Assembly (NCBI GenBank): GCA_938004025.1
Contig: CALKXC010000361.1
Location: forward strand, 1 to 5,868
Reading direction: 5' to 3'
Source: an uncultured Leucothrix sp.
Lineage (GTDB): Bacteria; Pseudomonadota; Gammaproteobacteria; Thiotrichales; Thiotrichaceae
DNA: 5,868 nt
The translations under genes were made by a program, and so were the position numbers. Below are positions 1-5,868 of the stretch, piece by piece (positions within the stretch are counted from its first letter, which is position 1; each line of letters begins with the position of its first letter). The notes beneath the pieces were generated by a model. The model did not search any database. It worked only from the letters and a program-made list of their open reading frames with translations, and was not told where the DNA came from.

Positions 1-66
1 CAACAAAAAAGCTACGGTTTCAAATAGATAGGGAATTGGGATAGTATTTAGTTCTGGTGCGTCCAT
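1..66 (-). CDS. Probable N-terminus of an unidentified protein, cut by the left window edge
   Basis: Reading leftward from an ATG at 66, 22 codons run open to the window edge. The peptide begins MDAPELNTIPIPYLFE and then turns hydrophobic (TVAFLL), like the first residues of a polytopic membrane protein where a first transmembrane helix starts. An in-frame GTG at 75 is an alternative start, with a weak GAG five bases ahead of it; an in-frame TGA lies just upstream. Neither start has a good Shine-Dalgarno sequence. The gene would be on the same strand as the oxidoreductase, about 127 bases after its stop. The N-terminus recalls those of some cation:proton antiporters, but 22 residues are too few to name a family. 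It could also be chance open frame. Confidence 0.4.
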   Translation of the reverse strand, partial: MDAPELNTIPIPYLFETVAFLL

Positions 67-192
67 CAGGTTCACATGTGCTCAATAAGAGTATGTATAA
101 ATACTAACAAACCCAGCTAAGCGTTACAGACTTATCAGCTAGAGTGTCTACCATATTTCAGCGTAACAGCTTCTTGATCGCTAAATCATAAA
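67..192. other. Intergenic stretch with no confident element
   Basis: These 126 bases separate the oxidoreductase stop from the putative left-edge gene. They hold an imperfect inverted repeat AGTAT(6)ATACT at 90-105, which would lie just upstream of the left-edge start, and two similar 10-mers, AGCGTTACAG (120-129) and AGCGTAACAG (160-169). A bulged stem at 115-140 lacks a T tract. I see no convincing intrinsic terminator or promoter here. Confidence 0.3.
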
Positions 193-3100
193 TTATGCAC
201 CCTTGGCGTTCTTGTCTAAAGAGTCTTCTAGGGGCATCAGGTTAGTGCTTTCCACTGCTTCTCTATAAGCCTCAACACTTTTCAATTTCACATGCCCATA
301 GCCACGCACTATTTCAGGAAGGCTTAATAACTCGACAGCCTTTTGATAGTCAATCTGATCGTATCTTGCAGCAACATCTTCTAAAATGTTTGAATACTCC
401 TTGATTAGCGCCCTTTCCATTTTACGTTCAGCGCTATAGCCAAATACATCGAGCGGCGTGCCTCTTAAGCTTTTAAGTTTAGCAAGCTGTCGAAAAGCTC
501 CCATCATCCAAGGGCCAAAGGTGCGTTTCTTAACTTTGCCAGAGTCAGAGTCGAGCTTAGAAATTATCGGTGGTGCCAGATGAAAAGTGAGTTTGTAGTC
601 GCCACTAAACTGCTGCTTAATTTTCTCTTCAAAGCGGCCGTCAGTGTAAAGTCGAGCGACTTCATACTCATCTTTATAAGCCATCAGCTTAAAGGCGTAC
701 CGAGCTGCTGCAAAGCTCAGGGCTTTTTCTGGACCTTGATCAACATTACTGATTCTATTCACTAATGTTTGATAGCGTTTGGCATATTTTGCATTCTGAT
801 ATTGAGTCAGCACTTCCATGCGCTTTTCAATAAATGCTTCCAGATGATCTGGTGTGTTTGTCACACTGCTCGAGAGTTGAGTAGCAGCATCAGACGCTGT
901 TGTAGTAGCTTTCTGAGTTGCCTTATTTTGTGGTGATTCAATCCCAATCAGGGTGGCATTGATCGGTTGTGATTGTGTGGGCATAGTTTCAGGAGAAATT
1001 GCTTCAACCGCAGAACGATCATTTGACCAAACTCGCCCCCAGTGAAATGCCTGTTTGCTAAACGGCACGGCTACGCCATTCATTTCAATCGCTTTTTCTA
1101 TAGCTTCACTGCTTAATGGAATCAGCCCGCTTTGATAAGCGACCCCTAAAATAAACAGGTTGGCACCAATGCTATCACCCAGAAGGGTCGTTGCATGTTG
1201 TGTAGCGTTTACCAATTGAGCATGGTCATCTGGCACAGCGGCTTTAATACGATGATGCAGTATTGACGTTGGTAATTTGAAGTCAACGTCACGAGTGAAA
1301 TCTCCGGTGAGCATTTCATTCGTGTTGGCAATAATATATCCGCTTTGCTTCTTAACGGTGTCGAGTAACAGATCGCTAGCGCTAACTAGCAAATCGCAAC
1401 CTAGTACCAGATCAGCTCCACCTGCTGCGATGCGAATCGTATTAATCGCTTCAGGCTGTGCCGCCAGTTTGATGTGCGAAACAACAGCCCCACCTTTCTG
1501 CGCCAACCCTGCCATATCGATAATGCCGCAGCCTTTACCTTCAAGGTGGGCTGCCATTCCTAGCAAAGCGCCTATCGTTACAACACCCGTTCCACCGACG
1601 CCAGTTAAGGCAATGGCAAAAGGTTTATCCAGTGAAATGATGCACTCAGGTTCTGGCACTGGTGGTAATTCTTTCGCTTTGATTTCTGGTTTACGGAGTT
1701 CGCCACCTTCTATTGTGACAAAGCTTGGGCAGAATCCATTCACACAGGAGAAGTCTTTGTTACAAGCCGATTGGTCGATCTTACGCTTGCGGCCGAACTC
1801 AGTTTCTAGCGGTAAGATAGCGACGCAGTTGGACTGAACACCGCAATCACCGCAGCCTTCACATACTGCCTCATTGATAAAAGCGCGTTTTGGAGGGTCT
1901 ACCATCAGGCCGCGTTTGCGACGACGGCGCTTCTCAGCAGCACAGGTTTGCTCGTAAAGTAGAACAGTTACACCATCAATTTCAGCTAGCTCTTTTTGCA
2001 CTGAAATGAGCTTTTCACGAGGGTAAATTTTAGTATCTGCCGGTAACTGCGAGCTTTTGTGCTCATCCGGATTGTCACTCACCAATACGATTTTTTTGAC
2101 ACCAGCAGCAGTGACCTCATTGGCCATATCGTAAATCGTTAAGCCACCATCATGGCCTTGGCCACCGGTCATTGCGACCGCATCGTTATAAAGAATCTTG
2201 TAAGTCATATTGGTGTTAGAGCCAACAGCGGCTCTAATTGCCATAATGCCTGAGTGATTGAATGTGCCATCACCAATGTTTTGAAAAACATGTTTGCGCT
2301 TGGAAAATTTTGACTCACCAATCCAGTTTGCGCCTTCACCACCCATGTGAGTGTAGCCTTCGGTCGCACGGTCCATGAATAACACCATGTAGTGGCAACC
2401 AATACCGGCGTAGGCACGCATGCCTTCTGGAATCACTGTGGATGAGTTATGTGGGCAGCCTGCACAAAAGTAAGGGCGTCGTTGAACAGCTAAGGCTTCG
2501 CGTTCTGTTTTCAACGCATCATTAATCGCGGTTACTTTTTCTTGTAACCGTTGCATGTTTGCGGAGTCGGCTATGTGCTGACTTTTATCTAGCAGTCTAG
2601 CGCCAATCGCATTGGCAATTTGTACAGGGTTTAGCGCTGCTTCTGATTGAAATAGTACTTCGCCATTCTCATCACGTTTGCCAATAATCTGTGGCATATC
2701 GCTTTGGCCATAGAGTAGGGCACGTGCTTGATCTTCTATGAGCCCGCGTTTTTCTTCCACCACAATTAGTAAGTCGAGACCCCTAGCAAAGTCAGCAATA
2801 CCATTAGGTTCTAACGGCCAGCTCATGCCGACTTTGTACATTGAGAGGCCCATTTCAGCGGCTACTTCTTCAGTAATCCCTAAGGACTCGAGTGCCTGAC
2901 AAGTATCGAGGTAGGATTTGCCAGTGCTGACAATACCTATGCGGGGCTTTTCGCCGCCAGAAAAGATAGTGCGGTTAATTGGGTTTGCACGTAAGTAGGC
3001 TTTGGCTGCTTCAATTTTATATTGATGTAAACGCGCCTCCTGAACCTGAGGAATATCCCCCATACGGATATTCAAACCGTCTTCAGGGATTTCAAAATCA

Positions 3101-3798
3101 GTAGGAATAACCGGTTCGAAAGCATCAAAATTTAAATCGACTGATGCGGTAGATTCCACATTATCTTTTACACCTTTTAAGCCGCACCACACGCCAGCGT
3201 AACGCGACAATGCCCAACCATGTAAGCCGTATTCCACAATTTCTTGAATGCTGGCAGGATTCATTATCGGAATCATCGCATCAACCAAGGCGTATTCACT
3301 TTGATGTGCAGTAGTTGAGCTCTCACAGGTGTGGTCGTCACCCATTAGCACCAACACGCCACCATTTTTCGAGGTGCCCGCTAAATTGGCATGGCGAAAC
3401 ACATCACCAGAGCGATCAACCCCTGGGCCTTTTCCATACCACATGCCAAACACGCCGTCATACTCGCCTTCTCCGCGTAACTCGGCCTGCTGAGTACCCC
3501 AAATAGCAGTCGCGGCAAGGTCTTCATTTAAACCGGGCTCAAATATGATGTTGGCTTCGTCTAGTTTTGCTGATGCTCGTGGGAATTGTTGATCTAGCGC
3601 GCCTAATGGTGAGCCACGGTATCCGGTGATAAAACCGGCGGTGTTGAGGCCATTTTTTTTATCTTGTTGAGACTGGGTGAGGCAAAGCCTGACTAAGGCC
3701 TGTGTGCCAGTAATGAAAACGCGCTCTTTGCTAAGGTCAAATTTGTCTTCGAGATCACAGGGGAGTAAGTCCACTTTTGGAATGTTGTTATTGGTCAT
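193..3798 (-). CDS. Indolepyruvate (arylpyruvate) ferredoxin oxidoreductase, fused alpha-beta (IorA-IorB) form
   Basis: A cytosolic thiamine diphosphate (TPP) and iron-sulfur enzyme expected to decarboxylate a 2-oxoacid oxidatively to an acyl-CoA, passing electrons to ferredoxin. Family members act on indolepyruvate and phenylpyruvate. Domains by residue: N-terminal PFOR-like domain (about 20-230) with GYRGSPLG at 59-66; TPP-binding domain (about 440-580) with the CAGCPH cysteines at 445 and 448, GDG at 509-511 and Asn538 of ILYN; an arginine-rich KRRRRKRG near 623-630; a cysteine-rich iron-sulfur segment (Cys646, 649, 652, 658, 679, 685, 690); an IorB-like gamma domain opening with GVGGTGV at 733-739; and a C-terminal extension typical of the fused family. 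The 1201-residue length fits that family. ATG 3798 was preferred over ATG 3819 because AGGAG sits five bases ahead of it. A low-complexity Ser/Thr/Gln/Ala linker occupies about 940-985. It diverges from an AsnC/Lrp gene. Exact substrate is not determined; no ferredoxin gene is in view. Confidence 0.93.
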   Translation of the reverse strand: MTNNNIPKVDLLPCDLEDKFDLSKERVFITGTQALVRLCLTQSQQDKKNGLNTAGFITGYRGSPLGALDQQFPRASAKLDEANIIFEPGLNEDLAATAIWGTQQAELRGEGEYDGVFGMWYGKGPGVDRSGDVFRHANLAGTSKNGGVLVLMGDDHTCESSTTAHQSEYALVDAMIPIMNPASIQEIVEYGLHGWALSRYAGVWCGLKGVKDNVESTASVDLNFDAFEPVIPTDFEIPEDGLNIRMGDIPQVQEARLHQYKIEAAKAYLRANPINRTIFSGGEKPRIGIVSTGKSYLDTCQALESLGITEEVAAEMGLSMYKVGMSWPLEPNGIADFARGLDLLIVVEEKRGLIEDQARALLYGQSDMPQIIGKRDENGEVLFQSEAALNPVQIANAIGARLLDKSQHIADSANMQRLQEKVTAINDALKTEREALAVQRRPYFCAGCPHNSSTVIPEGMRAYAGIGCHYMVLFMDRATEGYTHMGGEGANWIGESKFSKRKHVFQNIGDGTFNHSGIMAIRAAVGSNTNMTYKILYNDAVAMTGGQGHDGGLTIYDMANEVTAAGVKKIVLVSDNPDEHKSSQLPADTKIYPREKLISVQKELAEIDGVTVLLYEQTCAAEKRRRRKRGLMVDPPKRAFINEAVCEGCGDCGVQSNCVAILPLETEFGRKRKIDQSACNKDFSCVNGFCPSFVTIEGGELRKPEIKAKELPPVPEPECIISLDKPFAIALTGVGGTGVVTIGALLGMAAHLEGKGCGIIDMAGLAQKGGAVVSHIKLAAQPEAINTIRIAAGGADLVLGCDLLVSASDLLLDTVKKQSGYIIANTNEMLTGDFTRDVDFKLPTSILHHRIKAAVPDDHAQLVNATQHATTLLGDSIGANLFILGVAYQSGLIPLSSEAIEKAIEMNGVAVPFSKQAFHWGRVWSNDRSAVEAISPETMPTQSQPINATLIGIESPQNKATQKATTTASDAATQLSSSVTNTPDHLEAFIEKRMEVLTQYQNAKYAKRYQTLVNRISNVDQGPEKALSFAAARYAFKLMAYKDEYEVARLYTDGRFEEKIKQQFSGDYKLTFHLAPPIISKLDSDSGKVKKRTFGPWMMGAFRQLAKLKSLRGTPLDVFGYSAERKMERALIKEYSNILEDVAARYDQIDYQKAVELLSLPEIVRGYGHVKLKSVEAYREAVESTNLMPLEDSLDKNAKGA

Positions 3799-3802
3799 GA
3801 TT

Positions 3803-3808
3803 TCTCCT
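3803..3808 (-). promoter_or_regulatory. Ribosome binding site of the oxidoreductase
   Basis: AGGAGA read on the minus strand; its AGGAG core ends five bases before ATG 3798. It decides the start: the longer frame from ATG 3819 would place this site inside the coding sequence and has no comparable site of its own. Confidence 0.8.
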
Positions 3809-3852
3809 GAGTGTGGCATCGAAAAAGTTCAAGGGGTTAGTGTATCGTTAAA

Positions 3853-3881
3853 AGTATATCTATTTCGAGTTGAATTATTTA
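3853..3881 (-). promoter_or_regulatory. Candidate promoter of the oxidoreductase (good -10, weak -35)
   Basis: On the minus strand TATACT (3858-3853) matches the sigma-70 -10 hexamer at 5 of 6 positions. The hexamer 17 bases upstream is TAAATA (3881-3876), only 3 of 6 to TTGACA. That suits a promoter needing an activator, and the operator half-site at 3881-3888 abuts this -35. Transcription would start near 3846, leaving a leader of about 48 bases. Predicted by eye only. Confidence 0.35.
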
Positions 3882-3947
3882 TTCTAATATAGTTACCAAG
3901 ATTGAATATTGAGTCTAAATTAGACTGTAAACTGCAATAATTAGAAT
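3881..3947. promoter_or_regulatory. Probable Lrp/AsnC operator array in the divergent control region
   Basis: The core is a perfect 15-bp palindrome, AGTCTAAATTAGACT, at 3912-3926, resembling in length and shape (AG...AAATT...CT) the 15-bp dyad recognised by Lrp-family proteins. It is flanked by ATTCTAAT at 3881-3888 and its exact inverse ATTAGAAT at 3940-3947. The TCTAA motifs start at 3883 and 3914 (31 bases apart) and the TTAGA motifs at 3920 and 3941 (21 bases apart), close to three and two helical turns. The adjacent AsnC/Lrp protein is the obvious candidate binder. The array lies upstream of the oxidoreductase promoter and over the likely regulator promoter, fitting activation of one and autorepression of the other. 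The repeats are seen; the binding is inferred. Confidence 0.6.
3902..3938 (+). promoter_or_regulatory. Candidate promoter of the Lrp/AsnC regulator gene
   Basis: Two overlapping poor-to-fair sigma-70 pairs are visible: TTGAAT (3902-3907) with TGTAAA (3926-3931), and TTGAGT (3909-3914) with TGCAAT (3933-3938), both with 18-base spacers and 4-of-6 -10 hexamers. In either case the palindrome at 3912-3926 falls across the promoter, as expected for autorepression. I cannot choose between them. Confidence 0.25.
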
Positions 3948-3950
3948 TAA

Positions 3951-3954
3951 AGGA
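3951..3954 (+). promoter_or_regulatory. Ribosome binding site of the Lrp/AsnC regulator
   Basis: AGGA (in AAAGGATC) lies nine bases before the GTG at 3964. It supports this GTG as the start; there is no ATG at the N-terminal end of the domain that would give a complete helix-turn-helix. Confidence 0.6.
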
Positions 3955-3963
3955 TCGTTAATA

Positions 3964-4437
3964 GTGGTTGAGTTGAACAAAAAAGACATTGAGATTTTAA
4001 GTCTGTTGCAGTCAAACGCAGATCGAAGCTCAACCGAGGTAGCGGAAAAGCTCAATATGAGCCAATCACCCTGTTGGCGGCGTATTAATCGCTTGGAGCA
4101 AGATGGGGTTATCCAAAAGAAAGTGGCGATTTTAAATCGTGAAGCACTGGGGATGGAGCTGGTCGCGTTTACTTCGCTCAACTTAAGGGAAGCGAGTCGC
4201 AAAAACATGGAGCACTTTGAAAGGGAGGTGTCTTTAATGGATGAAGTTGTTGAGTGCTACACAATCACCGGCGCGTGGGACTACATGTTAAAAGTTGTGG
4301 CTAAGGATATTCGACACTACGAGCAGTTTGTGAGGAATCGTTTATTGGAAATCCCTATGATTGGGCAGATTTACTCGAATATCTCCGTTACTGAAATAAA
4401 GAATACGACGGAGCTGCCATTAAGAGAGCAATTGTAA
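3964..4437 (+). CDS. Lrp/AsnC family transcriptional regulator
   Basis: A DNA-binding feast/famine regulator of 157 residues, the usual length for the family. Residues 5-62 form the AsnC-type winged helix-turn-helix, with KKDIEILSLLQ leading in, ADRSSTEVAEKLNMS as the turn, and a recognition helix about 32-46 (SQSPCWRRINRLEQ) ending in the characteristic DGVI at 47-50. Residues 65-150 form the ligand-sensing RAM domain, including TGAWDYML at 102-109, the family TG-x-x-D-Y signature near the effector pocket. Such proteins form dimers and octamers that respond to amino acids. It is divergent from the oxidoreductase, with 165 bases between start codons containing a palindromic operator, so local control of that gene and autoregulation are likely. 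The effector cannot be read from sequence; aromatic amino acids are the reasonable guess from the neighbour. GTG start, supported by AGGA upstream. Confidence 0.93.
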   Translation: MVELNKKDIEILSLLQSNADRSSTEVAEKLNMSQSPCWRRINRLEQDGVIQKKVAILNREALGMELVAFTSLNLREASRKNMEHFEREVSLMDEVVECYTITGAWDYMLKVVAKDIRHYEQFVRNRLLEIPMIGQIYSNISVTEIKNTTELPLREQL

Positions 4438-4469
4438 TCAGCGGCAGAATACTTTGCGAAAATGAAAGG

Positions 4470-4500
4470 CAAACTTAAATTTGCAGGCAAATTAGGTTTG
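4470..4500 (-). terminator. Hairpin in the convergent gap, probable terminator
   Basis: A 13-bp stem with one bulged A: CAAACTT (4470-4476) and AATTTG (4478-4483) pair with CAAATT (4488-4493) and AGGTTTG (4494-4500), including one T-G wobble, around a CAGG tetraloop. It sits between the ends of the convergent regulator and dehydrogenase genes. Read on the minus strand it is followed by GCCTTTCATTTT, a T-rich but interrupted tail, so it best fits the end of the dehydrogenase transcript. On the plus strand the following bases are not a T tract, so use in both directions is uncertain. Confidence 0.5.
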
Positions 4501-4513
4501 GTTCGCTGTCGTT

Positions 4514-5434
4514 TTAAAAGGCCTCCTCCCTACGCCTAACTACTGCACTCAACACTTCGTTATAAGGCGTAGCAATCCCCACTTTCTGGCCCAATTCAAC
4601 CGCCATTCCATTAATCGCATCAATCTCAGAACGACGATTTGCGTGGTGATCCAGCAACATTGAAGGCCGTGCATTCGGCATTTTTGAAGCAAACGCTGTG
4701 ACATAAACCACAGGGTCATCAAACGAAAACGCGATGCCTTGTGCTTGCCCCAATTGATACACCTCTTTAGTGCAGCCCAGCGCAATATCCCACCAAACGG
4801 GATTTTCCATCAACTCTCCAAGCGTGCAGTCAAACACTGTACAAGGCGCGCTAAGCGTTGTGTTGCAGATGTATTTCTCCCAGATCAATTGGTTGATATC
4901 CTCAAATGCCTTAGCCTTAAAGCCTGCATCAACCCAAAGCTTAGTCAGTGATTCTAAGCGCTCCGTCATACCCCCATTCATCTCGCCAAGCCGGATCAAG
5001 TTCATCGCGGCATGCTTAGCATGACCCGGTCCAATCATTGACGCACCAAAACCATCAGCGACACCCAGAAGCACGTTGTTTACTGGCATGTGCTCAGCAA
5101 TCCGCTCACCTGCACCTAAGCCATTTTGTATGGTTAACACTAAGGAATTAGCATTCATCATCGGTGCAATAGCGCGTGCCGCAGGGCCCACACCGGAAGC
5201 TTTTGTGGCAATGACATAAAGGTCACAACCGCCGATATCACTCATGTTGTTAGTGGTTTGAATGTTACTAACGACACGTTCACCATCAGGTCCTTCGATG
5301 CGTAAACCGCTGCTAGCAATCGCATCAAGATGGTCCTGCCATAAATCCACCGCCCAAACGTCATGGCCAGCGTCTGCTAATAACCCTGCGTAAACAGAAC
5401 CCATTGCGCCTACACCAATAATTGCGATTTTCAT
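4514..5434 (-). CDS. Ketopantoate reductase family (ApbA/PanE-like) NAD(P)-dependent dehydrogenase
   Basis: A cytosolic oxidoreductase of 306 residues, close to the usual family length of about 300. Residues 1-150 are a Rossmann domain: KIAIIGVGAMGS gives GxGxxG at 7-12, the second strand ends in Asp30, and IQNGLG contains the conserved Asn104. Residues 175-300 are the helical C-terminal domain, with probable catalytic Lys187 (WEKYICN) and the family signature SMLLDHHANRRSEIDAING, with Glu270. The family reduces 2-ketopantoate or related 2-oxo acids. Its start overlaps the stop of the upstream MttB-like gene by four bases (ATGA), with AAGGAG at 5445-5440, so the two are co-translated. This context, and an acidic residue at the end of strand two (usual for NAD rather than NADP), argue for a catabolic dehydrogenase rather than the pantothenate enzyme PanE. 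The substrate is unknown. Confidence 0.85.
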   Translation of the reverse strand: MKIAIIGVGAMGSVYAGLLADAGHDVWAVDLWQDHLDAIASSGLRIEGPDGERVVSNIQTTNNMSDIGGCDLYVIATKASGVGPAARAIAPMMNANSLVLTIQNGLGAGERIAEHMPVNNVLLGVADGFGASMIGPGHAKHAAMNLIRLGEMNGGMTERLESLTKLWVDAGFKAKAFEDINQLIWEKYICNTTLSAPCTVFDCTLGELMENPVWWDIALGCTKEVYQLGQAQGIAFSFDDPVVYVTAFASKMPNARPSMLLDHHANRRSEIDAINGMAVELGQKVGIATPYNEVLSAVVRRREEAF

Positions 5435-5868
5435 GCAGACTCCTTGAGTTCTGGTTGCATTGAAGACTTGGGAAGCTTGATATCTAAGCTTGCTCTAAGC
5501 CGCTGATCAATCTCGTCAGATACATGCGTGGGGAAATGAGTTTGTAGCGTTTGGCGGGTGTGTTCTTTAGCAATCTCGTGAATATCTTTAGAGCCCGCAT
5601 CTTCCCATTCTTTGGGCGTTCGTCGATCCGCAATGTTGGGATAGAGGAAGTCACTTTGCATGCGCTCAAAAGTTTGTGCCTGCCCAAGAAAATGCCCATC
5701 ACCTCTGACCACTTCCGCAATACCTTTGGTTGATAAAGTCTCTTCCGTAATTTCTAACGGGCTAATCGCGCGTAAAATTCCGCCCAGCATATCGTTATCG
5801 ATGACGTAACTTTCTAAGGCACAGCCCATTAAACTCGCTTGCATACCGCAGGCTTGAGTAATGGCATT
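5431..5868 (-). CDS. Trimethylamine methyltransferase (MttB) family protein, C-terminal part only
   Basis: The frame is open from the right window edge to TGA at 5433-5431, giving the last 145 residues; family members are about 500 residues, so most of the protein and its start lie outside. Recognisable C-terminal motifs are the SYVIDNDMLGGILR stretch (about 20-33 of the fragment), GDGHFLGQAQT (56-66), and DFLYPNIADRRTPKEWEDAG (73-92). The family moves a methyl group from a methylated amine, such as trimethylamine or glycine betaine, to a corrinoid protein. True trimethylamine enzymes carry pyrrolysine at an in-frame TAG; most bacterial relatives do not, and that site is not in the window. 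The gene is coupled to the ketopantoate-reductase-like gene by an ATGA overlap. The ATG at 5844 is internal, since the frame continues upstream with family-like sequence. The substrate is not determinable. Confidence 0.85.
   Translation of the reverse strand, partial: NAITQACGMQASLMGCALESYVIDNDMLGGILRAISPLEITEETLSTKGIAEVVRGDGHFLGQAQTFERMQSDFLYPNIADRRTPKEWEDAGSKDIHEIAKEHTRQTLQTHFPTHVSDEIDQRLRASLDIKLPKSSMQPELKESA
5440..5445 (-). promoter_or_regulatory. Ribosome binding site of the dehydrogenase, inside the upstream gene
   Basis: AAGGAG on the minus strand ends five bases before ATG 5434. It lies within the last codons of the MttB-like gene, so the dehydrogenase has its own strong initiation site as well as the ATGA stop-start overlap. 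Confidence 0.75.

Noticed and set aside
115..140. A stem with AGC/GCT and TAAG/CTTA arms considered as the oxidoreductase terminator
   Set aside because: Only seven pairs with a three-base bulge, and no T tract follows on the minus strand.
1277..1837. A 186-codon open frame on the plus strand
   Set aside because: It is antisense to the conserved iron-sulfur and IorB regions of the oxidoreductase, shows no domain-like features, and is explained as a shadow frame.
3799..3819. An upstream ATG at 3819 would extend the oxidoreductase by seven residues
   Set aside because: The extension covers the AGGAG ribosome binding site of ATG 3798 and has no comparable site of its own.
3915..4208. A 97-codon minus-strand open frame across the regulator start
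   Set aside because: It is antisense to the helix-turn-helix coding region and overlaps the operator; its composition is not protein-like compared with the clear AsnC/Lrp reading.
5842..5844. ATG 5844 as the true start of a small 137-residue protein
   Set aside because: The frame stays open to the window edge with family-like residues, and the fragment matches the C-terminus of a longer methyltransferase.
5431..5868. Pyrrolysine use in the MttB-like gene
   Set aside because: The visible part has no in-frame TAG, and the usual pyrrolysine position lies outside the window, so nothing can be said either way.
1..5868. Mobile elements, tRNA or rRNA genes, CRISPR arrays
   Set aside because: No transposase, long terminal inverted repeats, cloverleaf-like sequences or regularly spaced direct repeats were seen.

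Overview
The window looks like a chromosomal stretch from a proteobacterium, most likely a gammaproteobacterium, with moderate GC content (judged by eye, not computed). This placement rests on protein character only: a fused IorA-IorB type 2-oxoacid:ferredoxin oxidoreductase, an AsnC/Lrp regulator beside it, and an MttB-superfamily methyltransferase. There is no rRNA or other phylogenetic marker, so genus is not assigned.

Layout, left to right. Positions 1-192 lie downstream of the large gene. They contain a probable start of another minus-strand gene cut by the window edge (from about 66 down to 1) and otherwise nothing I can support strongly. Positions 193-3798 (minus) encode a fused indolepyruvate (arylpyruvate) ferredoxin oxidoreductase of 1201 residues, about 61% of the window. 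Positions 3799-3963 are an AT-rich divergent control region with a perfect 15-bp palindrome and two flanking half-sites spaced at near-whole helical turns, as expected of an Lrp/AsnC operator. Positions 3964-4437 (plus) encode the Lrp/AsnC regulator, which starts with GTG. Positions 4438-4513 are a short convergent gap holding a hairpin that probably terminates transcription. Positions 4514-5434 (minus) encode a ketopantoate-reductase-family (ApbA/PanE-like) dehydrogenase. Positions 5431-5868 (minus) encode the C-terminal 145 residues of a trimethylamine methyltransferase (MttB) family protein that runs off the right edge; its stop codon overlaps the dehydrogenase start by 4 bases (ATGA).

Two functional units emerge. 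The first is a regulator-enzyme pair: the Lrp/AsnC protein probably senses an amino acid and controls the divergent oxidoreductase, which would turn transaminated aromatic amino acids (arylpyruvates) into aryl-acetyl-CoA with reduced ferredoxin. The second is a translationally coupled pair of an MttB-like corrinoid-dependent methyltransferase and an NAD(P)-dependent reductase, suggesting catabolism of a methylated amine or related compound rather than pantothenate synthesis. No mobile elements, tRNAs, rRNAs or CRISPR arrays were seen. The most notable items are the phased operator array and the MttB/ketopantoate-reductase coupling. I found no clear evidence of a wholly new kind of system.
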